Origin: Candidatus Binataceae bacterium | GTDB lineage: Bacteria; Desulfobacterota; Binatia; Binatales; Binataceae | Length of the DNA stretch: 61,952 nucleotides | NCBI GenBank assembly: GCA_035294265.1 | Contig: DATGLK010000047.1 | Span: forward strand, 1-61,952 | Reading direction: 5' to 3' | Part shown: positions 43,569-51,400 of the stretch, one piece after another | How the letters are laid out: each line of letters opens with the position of its first letter | Numbering within the stretch: position 1 is the first letter of the stretch | Notes under the pieces: generated by a model | What the model saw: the letters and a program-made list of their open reading frames with translations, nothing else | Databases searched by the model: none | Told to the model about the DNA's origin: nothing | Translations under genes and position numbers: made by a program

Positions 43569-44534
43569 TCATATATGTGTGTGGGCGGTGCGAAACAAGC
43601 TCGACCCTCGATAAGTTTCGCGCGCCGCGCGGTGGCCGGCCGCCGCACCCAGGGTCAATGTAACCCAGCCGCGCTCGCGATAGGAGCGACGCAAGCGCAA
43701 CTGAGGTCGATAGCGCGCCAGGACCCTAGGCGCCTCGCGCTCCAGGATGCCGGAGAGAATGAGCCGGCCCCCCGGCGCCAGCCGCTGGATCAGTATGGGT
43801 GCCAGCTCGATCAGGGTCGAGGCTAGGATATTGGCCGCGATCAGACCAAAGCGCGTGCCCGGCTTCAGTTCGGCTGCAAACCGCAGATCGCGACTTAAGC
43901 GGTTGAGGCTGGCGTTGTGGCGAGCGTTGGCCCGCGCCGCCGGATCGATTTCTACCGCGCAAACCTCGTCCACACCCAGCCGTCGCATCGCAATCGCCAG
44001 TACCCCTGACCCGCTGCCCAGATCCAGCGCTGGGCCGTCGACGCCACGCCCCACTTCATGCTCGATCGCGAGCAAGGTACCGCGGGTACTGGGATGGTGC
44101 CCGGTGCCAAAACCCTGTCCCGGATCGATGATTATCTCCAGCCGCTTACCGTCACTTCGGCCTGCCTCCCAGGGCGGAAGCAGGAGTAAGTGACGGCCGA
44201 TGGGCAGCGGCTTGAAGCGCTCTTTCCACATCGCAGCCCAGCCCGGATCCACAATCAGCTCGGGGGGCGCCACCAGTTGCTTCCGCGCGATCAGCCCGGC
44301 CTGTTTCAAACCGCTCACAATCGCCTTCCAACGCGCCGCCGACAAGCGCTGAAAGTAGCTTTCGAGGGTCACGATTTTGTGGCCCGCTCGCGGCATTCGG
44401 CGGGCCCATTTGGCCGCGCTGCCCATGGCGCCTAAGCCGATTAGAACGCCGCCTAGTTCGTCGGCGTCGGCGGCTGAAACCTGAAGCGCGACTCGGTAAT
44501 AGGTGGGTGATGGAAGTTTCCGCGCGGCTGACAT
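43569..44534 (-). CDS. prmA: Ribosomal protein L11 methyltransferase
   Basis: This 321-residue protein starts at ATG 44534; a longer frame to 44627 lacks family similarity. The substrate-recognition domain is followed by the SAM-binding motifs IDPGQGFGTGHHPSTRG, LDLGSGSGVLAIA and IAANILASTLIELAP. It tri-methylates L11. It is first in the prmA-rsmE-gshB operon. Confidence 0.92.
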   Translation of the reverse strand: MSAARKLPSPTYYRVALQVSAADADELGGVLIGLGAMGSAAKWARRMPRAGHKIVTLESYFQRLSAARWKAIVSGLKQAGLIARKQLVAPPELIVDPGWAAMWKERFKPLPIGRHLLLLPPWEAGRSDGKRLEIIIDPGQGFGTGHHPSTRGTLLAIEHEVGRGVDGPALDLGSGSGVLAIAMRRLGVDEVCAVEIDPAARANARHNASLNRLSRDLRFAAELKPGTRFGLIAANILASTLIELAPILIQRLAPGGRLILSGILEREAPRVLARYRPQLRLRRSYRERGWVTLTLGAAAGHRAARETYRGSSLFRTAHTHI

Positions 44535-44746
44535 AGGTCCCGCTAGCATACGACAAGCGCGATGGATCGATAAGCGCGGTCCTCGGAGATAAAGTTGCGC
44601 TGCTGGTCCAGCACAAGCTGTGCACAAACAGGCCCCTTACGCACTTGCCAGCGCGCGCCTCCGAAGCGCTAAAATCGATGGCCGCCACGAATTGTTCGGT
44701 GGCCGAGGATGCGGAGGAGCGGGATGTGCGCCCGCCAGTATCGTAG

Positions 44747-45457
44747 TTGCTGATTATCGCTCACCGCGGCGCCAGCGGCGATTTTCCCGAAAACACTCTA
44801 CCCGCGTTTGCCGGCGCAATCGCGGCCGGAGCCGCGATGTGCGAACTGGACGTGCATTTGAGCCGTGACGGCGTGCCTATCGTCATCCACGACGACCGCG
44901 TGGATCGCACCACCGACGGTTGCGGCGCGGTCAGCGAGCTGACCCTGGCCGAGATTCGCACCCTTGACGCCGGCGTGCGCTTTGCCCCGGGCTTTGCCGG
45001 GACGCGCGTGCCCAGCCTGGAGGAGGTAATTGAACTGTGCGCCGGGCGCTGCGCCCTCAACGTCGAATTAAAGGACGCCGCCGCGGTGGACGCGACCTGC
45101 GCCGCGATGCGTGCCGGTGGTATGCTGGAACAGGGGCTGATCTCCAGTTTCCAGTGGCCCGTGTTGCACGCCGTGCGCCGGCTGCAACCCGCGATCGGAA
45201 TCGGGGTGTTGGCCGATCGCGCGCCGGCGGCAATGCTGGCGCAGGCGCTCAGCTTAGGTGCCGTTGCGATCCATCCCAGCTATCCGCTGGCCGATGCCGC
45301 GCTATGCGCGCGGGCTCATGCCCACGGTCTGAGAGTGTATGCCTGGACGGTGGACTCGCCCGCGCTGGCCGAGCGGTTGCAAGCGCGTGGCGTCGATGGC
45401 GTCATGACCAACTATCCCGCCCGCATGGCGGCGCTGGGTGTACCCGCTGAGGACTAA
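44747..45457 (+). CDS. Glycerophosphodiester phosphodiesterase
   Basis: This 236-residue TIM-barrel enzyme of the GDPD family has IIAHRGASGDFPENTLPAF, the metal-site ELDVHLSRDG, VIHDDRVDRTTDG, and the C-terminal YAWTVDSP. It hydrolyses glycerophosphodiesters to glycerol-3-phosphate and an alcohol. There is no signal peptide, so it is cytoplasmic. The start is TTG 44747, directly after an in-frame TAG. The stop shares one base with the dnaG start (TAATG). Confidence 0.88.
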   Translation: MLIIAHRGASGDFPENTLPAFAGAIAAGAAMCELDVHLSRDGVPIVIHDDRVDRTTDGCGAVSELTLAEIRTLDAGVRFAPGFAGTRVPSLEEVIELCAGRCALNVELKDAAAVDATCAAMRAGGMLEQGLISSFQWPVLHAVRRLQPAIGIGVLADRAPAAMLAQALSLGAVAIHPSYPLADAALCARAHAHGLRVYAWTVDSPALAERLQARGVDGVMTNYPARMAALGVPAED

Positions 45458-47208
45458 TGTTCGACGACAGCCAATTGGAGGAAATTCGCGCACGCGCCGA
45501 TTTGGTCGAGGTCATCGGTGCGCACGTGCGGCTGCGTCAGGCGGGCCGCAACTATATCGGCCTGTGTCCGTTCCATAACGAAAAGACACCTTCCTTCACA
45601 GTCAGTCGCGAGCGCGGTTTCTTTCATTGCTTTGGCTGCGGCGCCGGTGGCACGGTCTTCAATTTTCTGATGCGGATAGAAGGTTTGAGCTTCCCCGAAG
45701 CGGTGCAAACCCTGGCCACTCGCTACGGTGTCACGTTGCGCGAGCATGGAGGTGGTCCGCGCGCCGATCCTTCGGCGCGCGAAGCCGCGGTGCGCGCGGC
45801 GCAGACCGCGGCCGAGTTTTATGCCCATGTGCTTTGGCACACTCCTACGGGCGGGCGCGCGCGCGATTACTTGGAGCGGCGCGGGATCACGCGGGAGAGC
45901 GCACAAACCTTCAAGCTGGGCTTTGCCCCCGTCGATCCTTCTTCGCTGGAGCGAGCGTTGGAGCGACGGGGGCTACGCGCGGGGGCGGTTGCGATCGGAC
46001 TACTGCGACAAGGCGGCTCGCAACTGCGCGACCTCTTCGGCGGACGGCTCATTTTTCCCATCCGCGACAGTGCCGGCCGGGTCGTCGGGTTTGGCGGGCG
46101 TGTCCTCGATCAGCGGCTGCCCAAGTACATCAATTCGCCCGAATCGACGCTGTACTCCAAGGCGCGGGCGGTTTATGGGTTATACGAGGCACGCGCGGCA
46201 ATCGGTCAGCGCGAACGCGCCATCGTGGTGGAGGGCTATTTGGACGCGATCGCACTGGCACAGGCAGGCTTCAAGGAGACGGTCGCGACCCTGGGCACTT
46301 CCTTGACCGTAGAGCAGCTGCGGCTGCTGGCGCGTTACACCCCCAATATCTTGGCCTGCTTCGATGGCGATAGCGCCGGTCAGCGCGCCTCGCTGCGCGC
46401 CTTGCGTATCTTTCTGGAGGCCCAATTGCTGGGGCGCGCGATCTTCATGCCGCCCGGCCATGATCCGGATACATTCGTGCGCGAGCGCGGCGCGCCGGCT
46501 TTTGCCCAGCTTATCGAGCAAGCCCAATGGCTAGTGGAGTACTATGTGCGGCGCGAGGGCGCGCAGGCTGCCGCTAACGGTCCCGGCGGCCAAGCCCAAG
46601 CAGCAGAGCGGGTGGCGCAAACTTTGGGCTTGATCGCAAATCCGTTCGAGTTCGATCTGCTAACTCGGCGCGCGGCTGAAATTTTGGGGGTGCGCGAAGA
46701 GCTGTTGCGCCAGCAGGCGCGCCACGGGCGTTCCGCGACGGCGCGCACCGCCACCCAGGCGCAGGTCCAGGCAGCGCCGCGCCAGGAAGCGGCCGAGGAT
46801 ATGCGCAGCACGGCGCAATGGGCATTATTGGCACTGGCGACCAGCTATCCACAGTTGCGCGGGGAAATCGGCGAGGGGTTGGAGGGGCTTGAGATGGGCG
46901 ATTCCAAGAGTGCCCGTTTCTTGATGGATTTATGCGCTAGCGCGTTGAGCCAAGCTCAAGCCGAAGCCTACCTAACTCAACATCTGGATAACGCGGAGCA
47001 GGGACGCCTGAGCCAGCACATGATTGAACTGGGGGCGGTTGATCTGGCCGCTGCCCGCCGCTTGATGCAAGAATATCTGCGGGCATTGGCGCGTTGGGAA
47101 GGGCAACAGCGCTTGCGCCGGCTGCGCCGGGAAGCCCGGGAGGATCCCAATCCGGCCGCGGCCCAAGCGATAATCCTGCATCGGCGGGGTGAAGGGAAAC
47201 CTACCTGA
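45457..47208 (+). CDS. dnaG: DNA primase
   Basis: This 583-residue primase has the N-terminal CHC2 zinc finger (CPFHNEKTPSF and FHCFGCGAGG, residues about 38-65), the RNA polymerase basic region (LIFPIRDSAGRVVGFGGR), the Toprim acidic sites VVEGYLDAIA and CFDGDSAG, and a C-terminal helicase-binding region. It makes RNA primers for replication. The usual downstream rpoD is absent; a tRNA and a zinc-ribbon gene follow. It is coupled to the GDPD gene by a one-base overlap. Confidence 0.95.
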   Translation: MFDDSQLEEIRARADLVEVIGAHVRLRQAGRNYIGLCPFHNEKTPSFTVSRERGFFHCFGCGAGGTVFNFLMRIEGLSFPEAVQTLATRYGVTLREHGGGPRADPSAREAAVRAAQTAAEFYAHVLWHTPTGGRARDYLERRGITRESAQTFKLGFAPVDPSSLERALERRGLRAGAVAIGLLRQGGSQLRDLFGGRLIFPIRDSAGRVVGFGGRVLDQRLPKYINSPESTLYSKARAVYGLYEARAAIGQRERAIVVEGYLDAIALAQAGFKETVATLGTSLTVEQLRLLARYTPNILACFDGDSAGQRASLRALRIFLEAQLLGRAIFMPPGHDPDTFVRERGAPAFAQLIEQAQWLVEYYVRREGAQAAANGPGGQAQAAERVAQTLGLIANPFEFDLLTRRAAEILGVREELLRQQARHGRSATARTATQAQVQAAPRQEAAEDMRSTAQWALLALATSYPQLRGEIGEGLEGLEMGDSKSARFLMDLCASALSQAQAEAYLTQHLDNAEQGRLSQHMIELGAVDLAAARRLMQEYLRALARWEGQQRLRRLRREAREDPNPAAAQAIILHRRGEGKPT

Positions 47209-47225
47209 GCGCTGAGGTTGGCGTC

Positions 47226-47254
47226 TTAAAAAGTAGGTGCAGAGCTGGTACACT
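47226..47254 (+). promoter_or_regulatory. Putative promoter of the CAT tRNA
   Basis: TTAAAA (47226-47231) and TACACT (47249-47254) are 17 bases apart. The expected start point is about ten bases before the tRNA at 47271. The site lies just after the dnaG stop. Confidence 0.45.
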
Positions 47255-47270
47255 CAATGGTCGAGGACGG

Positions 47271-47346
47271 GGGCCCATAGCTCAGTTCGGTCCAGAGCTG
47301 CCGGCTCATAACCGGCTGGTCCCAGGTTCAAATCCTGGTGGGCCCA
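47271..47346 (+). tRNA. tRNA with CAT anticodon (elongator Met, or Ile2 if lysidine-modified)
   Basis: A 76-base cloverleaf: acceptor GGGCCCA with TGGGCCC and discriminator A, D-arm GCTC...AGAGC, anticodon stem GCCGG/CCGGC with loop CTCATAA, T-arm CCAGG-TTCAAAT-CCTGG. CCA is not encoded (TAT follows). CAT can be Met or, with C34 modified by TilS, Ile; the sequence alone does not settle this. Confidence 0.93.
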
Positions 47347-47423
47347 TATTGCAAGCGCCCGTGTGGGCAAATGAAGATCGACACGTCGCCTTTTAATTCC
47401 ATGTTTCCCAGCGGAGGAGTGCA

Positions 47424-48128
47424 TTGCTTGAGGAGATAAGCCGGCTGGCCAGCCTGCAGGCGCTGGACCAGCAGTTGCGTGCGCAGGAGCAGGCATTGAG
47501 CAAAATTACCGCGCGCGTGGACGAGCTGCGCGCGCGCAACCAGCAGTCCGCCATCGAGCTGGAACGCCTTCGCGCCGATGAACAGCAGGCCGAGTTGTCA
47601 CGCCGCGAGTTGGAGCGAGCGCTGGCTGCCGGCGAAGTCGAAATCCGCAACAAGCGCATGCGGCTCAGCCAGATCCAAAACGAACGCGAGTTGCAGGCGC
47701 TGGGGCATGAAGTCGAGAGCCTCAAGGAAGGCAACCAGCGCTTGGAGGCTGAGTTGCTGGCCAAGTTGGAGATGGCCGATGGACGTCCGCGGCTCATCAG
47801 CGAGCTGGCCGAAAGCCTGGAGCGCGGCCTGGCCGAGCTGCAGGAGGCCGAGCGCGCGGTAGCCGGGCAGATCGAGGAGCAGCGCGAGGCTATCGGGCGC
47901 CGGCGCCGCGAGCGTGAGCGACTGTTGGCACAAATCGAGCCCTCGCTGGTGCAGCGCTATGAGATGCTCTTCGAACGGCGCGGGGGACAGGCGGTGGTGG
48001 CGGCCAAGGCGGGCACCTGTCAGGGTTGCCGGATGAGGCTGCCGCCTCAACTCTTCAATGAGATCCAGCGCCACGAGGTGATCTATTACTGTCCCAACTG
48101 CCAGCGTGTCCTATACTACGAACCCTAA
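47424..48128 (+). CDS. C4-type zinc ribbon coiled-coil protein
   Basis: This 234-residue protein starts at TTG 47424, four bases after GGAGGAG. Residues about 1-170 are a long antiparallel coiled coil rich in Glu, Arg and Leu. The end is a zinc ribbon with CQGCRMRLP and YYCPNCQRVLYYEP (CxxC...CxxC). These widespread proteins (formerly DUF164, CdsZ-like) have been linked to nucleic-acid or ribosome-associated roles, not settled. RNase P RNA follows 60 bases on, as in many bacteria. Confidence 0.88.
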   Translation: MLEEISRLASLQALDQQLRAQEQALSKITARVDELRARNQQSAIELERLRADEQQAELSRRELERALAAGEVEIRNKRMRLSQIQNERELQALGHEVESLKEGNQRLEAELLAKLEMADGRPRLISELAESLERGLAELQEAERAVAGQIEEQREAIGRRRRERERLLAQIEPSLVQRYEMLFERRGGQAVVAAKAGTCQGCRMRLPPQLFNEIQRHEVIYYCPNCQRVLYYEP

Positions 48129-48175
48129 GCCAGGCTTAAACGCCGGAGCCGCTCTGTTGGTGGCGCGATCCGCGC

Positions 48176-48181
48176 TATAGT
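48176..48181 (+). promoter_or_regulatory. -10 box of rnpB
   Basis: TATAGT is seven to eight bases before the 5' end of the RNase P RNA helix P1, as expected for its own promoter. The -35 region is poor. Confidence 0.5.
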
Positions 48182-48188
48182 TCTGGGG

Positions 48189-48535
48189 CCGGAGTCGGCC
48201 GGGCGGTCGCTTCGTGGTTGGACACGGGGAGGAAAGTCCGGGCTCCACAGGGCAGGATGGCCGTTAATGGCGGCGCGGAGCGATCCGCGGAAAGTGGCAC
48301 AGAAAACAAACCGCCCGCATGGGTAAGGGTGAAATGGTGGGGTAAGAGCCCACCGGCGCGCGAGTGATCGCGCGCGCATGCTAAACCCCATCCGGAGCAA
48401 GACCAAATAGGAGGGTAGGTGGCCCGCCTCGACCCTCGGGTACGGTCGCTAGAGCCGGCGTGCAAGCGCAGGCCCAGAGGAATGACCGCCCCCCGCGGCA
48501 GTGGGGACAGAACCCGGCTTACAGGCTGGCTCCGG
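48189..48535 (+). ncRNA. rnpB: RNase P RNA, bacterial class A
   Basis: About 347 bases. Helix P1 is formed by CCGGAGTCGGCC at 48189-48200 and GGCTGGCTCCGG at 48524-48535. Conserved core segments are GAGGAAAGTCCGGGCTCC, AGAAAACAAACCGCC, GTAAGGGTGAAA, GGTAAGAGCCCACC, AGAGGAATGACCGCC and ACAGAACCCGGCTTA. It is the catalytic RNA that matures tRNA 5' ends. The last 17 bases overlap the antisense ArsA-like coding region. Confidence 0.95.
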
Positions 48536-49736
48536 CTTGTGTCGCGCGCGCCCGCCGGGCGAGTTGAACCAATCGTAGCCGCGGCCCCGCCAGATACTCG
48601 GCAACCCGCGCGACTTGGCGTAGACCACGCACTTCAGGCCAGATTTCGGGCACCGCGACCACTGGTAGCGAGGGCGGCAGGTGATGAGCCCAGCGCGCTA
48701 CTCGTTCTAACTCGCCATGGCGAGCCAGCCGATAGCTCTCCAGTGCGCGCACCAACGCCTCCAGCCCGGGCGCGCGCGCCAAGCTGCTGGCCAGCGCCGC
48801 CCGCAAGCTGGAGATCGCCTCCAGCCACGGCGCCATCGGTGCACCATGTTCGCTCATCAGATGTTCCCACAGCCGCGCATCGCCGAAACGATTGATAACC
48901 AGCGCGGCGGGTACTAACCCTTCGGCCTTCATCTCGTCGATTAGCTGGCGGGTCTGGCGCAACCGCTCCTCCTCGGCGGTGGTGACCAGCACGAAGCTGA
49001 CTGCGCCCGAATGGAGCAAGGCTTCGGTCTTGTGCATCTGCTCGGTGATCTGCTCGAGCGTGCGCTGAGCGGCGACGAAAAAATCGGAGACGGCGGCCAG
49101 TGCCCCGGCACCGGCGAAGTGCTCCAACTCGCGCAATACGAAGCGCGCGGCCCGACTGATCACCCCCATCGCCAGTCGGCTGGCCGACATCGGTGGGGTA
49201 AACAGCCAGCGCGCGGCGCGCAGATCGAGCAGGCGGCTCAGGCGAGCGGGGGCGCGTAGGAAATCGAATGCGTCGGCGGCCGGCGGCGTATCGACGATGA
49301 GTGCTTCGAATTCCTTGCTGTCATGCAAGTCATAGAGCGTCGCCAGGGCTGCATAGGTTTCCGCGCCAGCGAATTGCTCGGTAAGTTGGCGGTAGAAGCG
49401 ATTGTTTAGGATACGCTCGCGTGCCGGCGGGGTAGCGAAGCGGACGATCAATTCATCCCAGGCCGCACTGACATCGAGCATCATTGCCGCTAGGCGCAGT
49501 TTGTGGTCCAAACCGGCGGCCCGCAACCGTTGGTGTCCCAGATAAGTGGGTTTGCCGCCCAGATTGGCTAGTCCCAGGGCGTCGCGCAGGCGAGGGGCTG
49601 GATCAACCGTGATCAGCGCAGTGGTCAGGTGGGCCCGCGCCGCTGCCACCCCCAGAGCGGCCGCGATGGTTGTTTTACCGACCCCTCCCGGTCCCAGGGT
49701 CATCACCACGCAATCGCGTTGGAGCAGCTCAGTCAT
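48519..49736 (-). CDS. ArsA/GET3-family ATPase
   Basis: This 405-residue deviant-Walker P-loop ATPase has GPGGVGKTTIAAALGVA near residue 15, LITVDPAPRLRDALG, the switch EALIVDTPPAAD and a C-terminal extension. The family contains arsenite pump ATPases and GET3-like targeting factors. No arsenic gene or Cys triad is seen, so it is probably one of the common bacterial ArsA homologues of unknown role. The last six codons and the stop lie antisense to the 3' end of rnpB. Confidence 0.85.
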   Translation of the reverse strand: MTELLQRDCVVMTLGPGGVGKTTIAAALGVAAARAHLTTALITVDPAPRLRDALGLANLGGKPTYLGHQRLRAAGLDHKLRLAAMMLDVSAAWDELIVRFATPPARERILNNRFYRQLTEQFAGAETYAALATLYDLHDSKEFEALIVDTPPAADAFDFLRAPARLSRLLDLRAARWLFTPPMSASRLAMGVISRAARFVLRELEHFAGAGALAAVSDFFVAAQRTLEQITEQMHKTEALLHSGAVSFVLVTTAEEERLRQTRQLIDEMKAEGLVPAALVINRFGDARLWEHLMSEHGAPMAPWLEAISSLRAALASSLARAPGLEALVRALESYRLARHGELERVARWAHHLPPSLPVVAVPEIWPEVRGLRQVARVAEYLAGPRLRLVQLARRARATQAGASL

Positions 49737-49802
49737 ATCCAGCCTGTACTCCCGGGCCTTGTCACCTGATCAGTGGAGAACGGAAGGGTACGCGCGCGAG
49801 AA

Positions 49803-50966
49803 TCAGCGAGGTTCGAGGTTGGAAGGCGGCGGAGCTTTCTTGGCGCCTTGCTGTTGCCCGACGGTTATCCAGCTTTCGACCTCGTGCCGTTCGCGGCGCA
49901 AAAAGTCGCCAACCGCGCGGGCCAGCCCTGGATGGGCCAGGTAATGGACGCTGCGAGTGAGGGCGGGATCGAAGCCGCGCAGCCATTTGTACTCGCCGCC
50001 GGCGCCGGGCTCGAAGCGGCGCAAGCCGGTTTGGATGCAATACTCGATGGCGGCGTAGTAACAGACGTTGAAATGTAGGAAGTTGCGTTCGCGAAAGCAG
50101 CCCCAGTACCGTCCGTACATCACCCCGGCGTGCTGAAGGTTGAAAGTACCGGCGATAAGCTCATCGTTTTCGTAGGCGCACACCAGGACCAGGTTGCGCT
50201 TGAAGTCACGCATCAGTTTGAAAAAGGCAAGGTTGAGGTATTGTCGGCCCCAGTACAGCTTGTCAATCGTGCTTCGATAAATCTCGAACATGGTACACAG
50301 CAGGTCGTCGTCGATTTGGGCGCCGGCCAAGATCCGAATGTCGATAGCCTGCGCGCGCAACTCGGCTTGCTCCTTGCGGATAGCATGGCGCCGTTTGTGC
50401 TTGAGCGCGCCCAGGTAATCCTCGAAGCTGCGGAAGTCCTCGTTGTGCCAATGGTACTGGTAGCCCAGCCGCTCCAAAAAGCCCATCTCCACCAGTAGTT
50501 GGGCTTCTCGCGGCAGGCAGAAATTGACATGAATCGAGGACAACCGGTTGCGCTCGCGCAGGGTCAGCAGAGCCCGAGCCAGTAGGCGACCAACCTCTTC
50601 GGAATCAGCTCCCGCGCGCACCAGCAAGCGCCGCCCGGTGTGCGGGGTGAAGGGCACGCCGACCAGCAGCTTGGGGAAATATTCCAGGCCGGCTTGCGCA
50701 GCCGCCTGCGCCCAACCGTGATCGAAGACGAATTCCCCCATGCTGTGGGTCTTGAGATAGAGCGGACAGGCGCCGACCAATTCGCCGCCGCTGGCCCGAA
50801 TCAGGATATGATGGGGAGCCCAGCCGGTTTCGGCACTGGCACAGCCCGACTTTTCCAGCGCATAGAGCCAATCCCAGTCTAGAAATGGTGAATCCTCGGG
50901 CTCTAGCAACCCGTTCCATTGGCTGCGTGTAACGGCTGAGATGGCGGTAACCAGTTCGCTTTTCAC
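49803..50966 (-). CDS. FemAB/GNAT-like protein (DUF482 type)
   Basis: This 387-residue protein has the DUF482 pattern: SPFLDWDWLYALEKSGC near residue 26, FDHGWAQAA, LKHKRRHAIRKEQ and YWGCF with LHFNVCYY. These are GNAT-like domains in tandem, related to FemAB peptidyltransferases, and probably transfer an acyl or amino-acyl group. The substrate is not known. It is on the same strand as the ArsA-like gene, 66 bases upstream of it, and divergent from clpS. Confidence 0.85.
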   Translation of the reverse strand: MKSELVTAISAVTRSQWNGLLEPEDSPFLDWDWLYALEKSGCASAETGWAPHHILIRASGGELVGACPLYLKTHSMGEFVFDHGWAQAAAQAGLEYFPKLLVGVPFTPHTGRRLLVRAGADSEEVGRLLARALLTLRERNRLSSIHVNFCLPREAQLLVEMGFLERLGYQYHWHNEDFRSFEDYLGALKHKRRHAIRKEQAELRAQAIDIRILAGAQIDDDLLCTMFEIYRSTIDKLYWGRQYLNLAFFKLMRDFKRNLVLVCAYENDELIAGTFNLQHAGVMYGRYWGCFRERNFLHFNVCYYAAIEYCIQTGLRRFEPGAGGEYKWLRGFDPALTRSVHYLAHPGLARAVGDFLRRERHEVESWITVGQQQGAKKAPPPSNLEPR

Positions 50967-51043
50967 CGTGATCGCGCTGATCTACAGCCTGCGGGGATCA
51001 TCTGCTATTGTTGGATCCATCCGAAGTGGAGAGCGAGGTTCCA

Positions 51044-51382
51044 ATGGCACGGGGACAGCGCACCAAGGTCGATGGGGGTGCGGGGCAGGGCGAGATTCTG
51101 ACCCAGCGAGAGACCGAAACCCGCACGCGTAAGCCTTCGATGTACAAGGTCATCCTGCTCAACGACGACTACACTCCGATGGAGTTCGTGGTCGAATTGC
51201 TCAAGGTAGTGTTCCATAAGCCACATCCGGAAGCGACCCGTATCATGCTGCACGTGCATCAGAATGGGATGGGAGTGGCGGGGGTTTATCCCTTCGAGGT
51301 TGCCGAGACCAAGGTCAAGACCGTCGAGGAATTGTCACGCGAGCATCAGTTCCCGCTCAAATGCGTGATGGAAAAGGAGTAG
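51044..51382 (+). CDS. clpS: ATP-dependent Clp protease adaptor
   Basis: This 112-residue adaptor starts at ATG 51044 behind GAGGTT; a TTG 12 codons upstream is less likely. The ClpS core is [20 protein letters not shown], with the Asp/Asn pair that holds the N-degron amine, followed by [19 protein letters not shown]. It delivers N-end-rule substrates to ClpA, encoded 18 bases on. Confidence 0.95.
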   Translation: MARGQRTKVDGGAGQGEILTQRETETRTRKPSMYKVILLNDDYTPMEFVVELLKVVFHKPHPEATRIMLHVHQNGMGVAGVYPFEVAETKVKTVEELSREHQFPLKCVMEKE

Positions 51383-51400
51383 GCCCGCGGCCAAGTAGCT

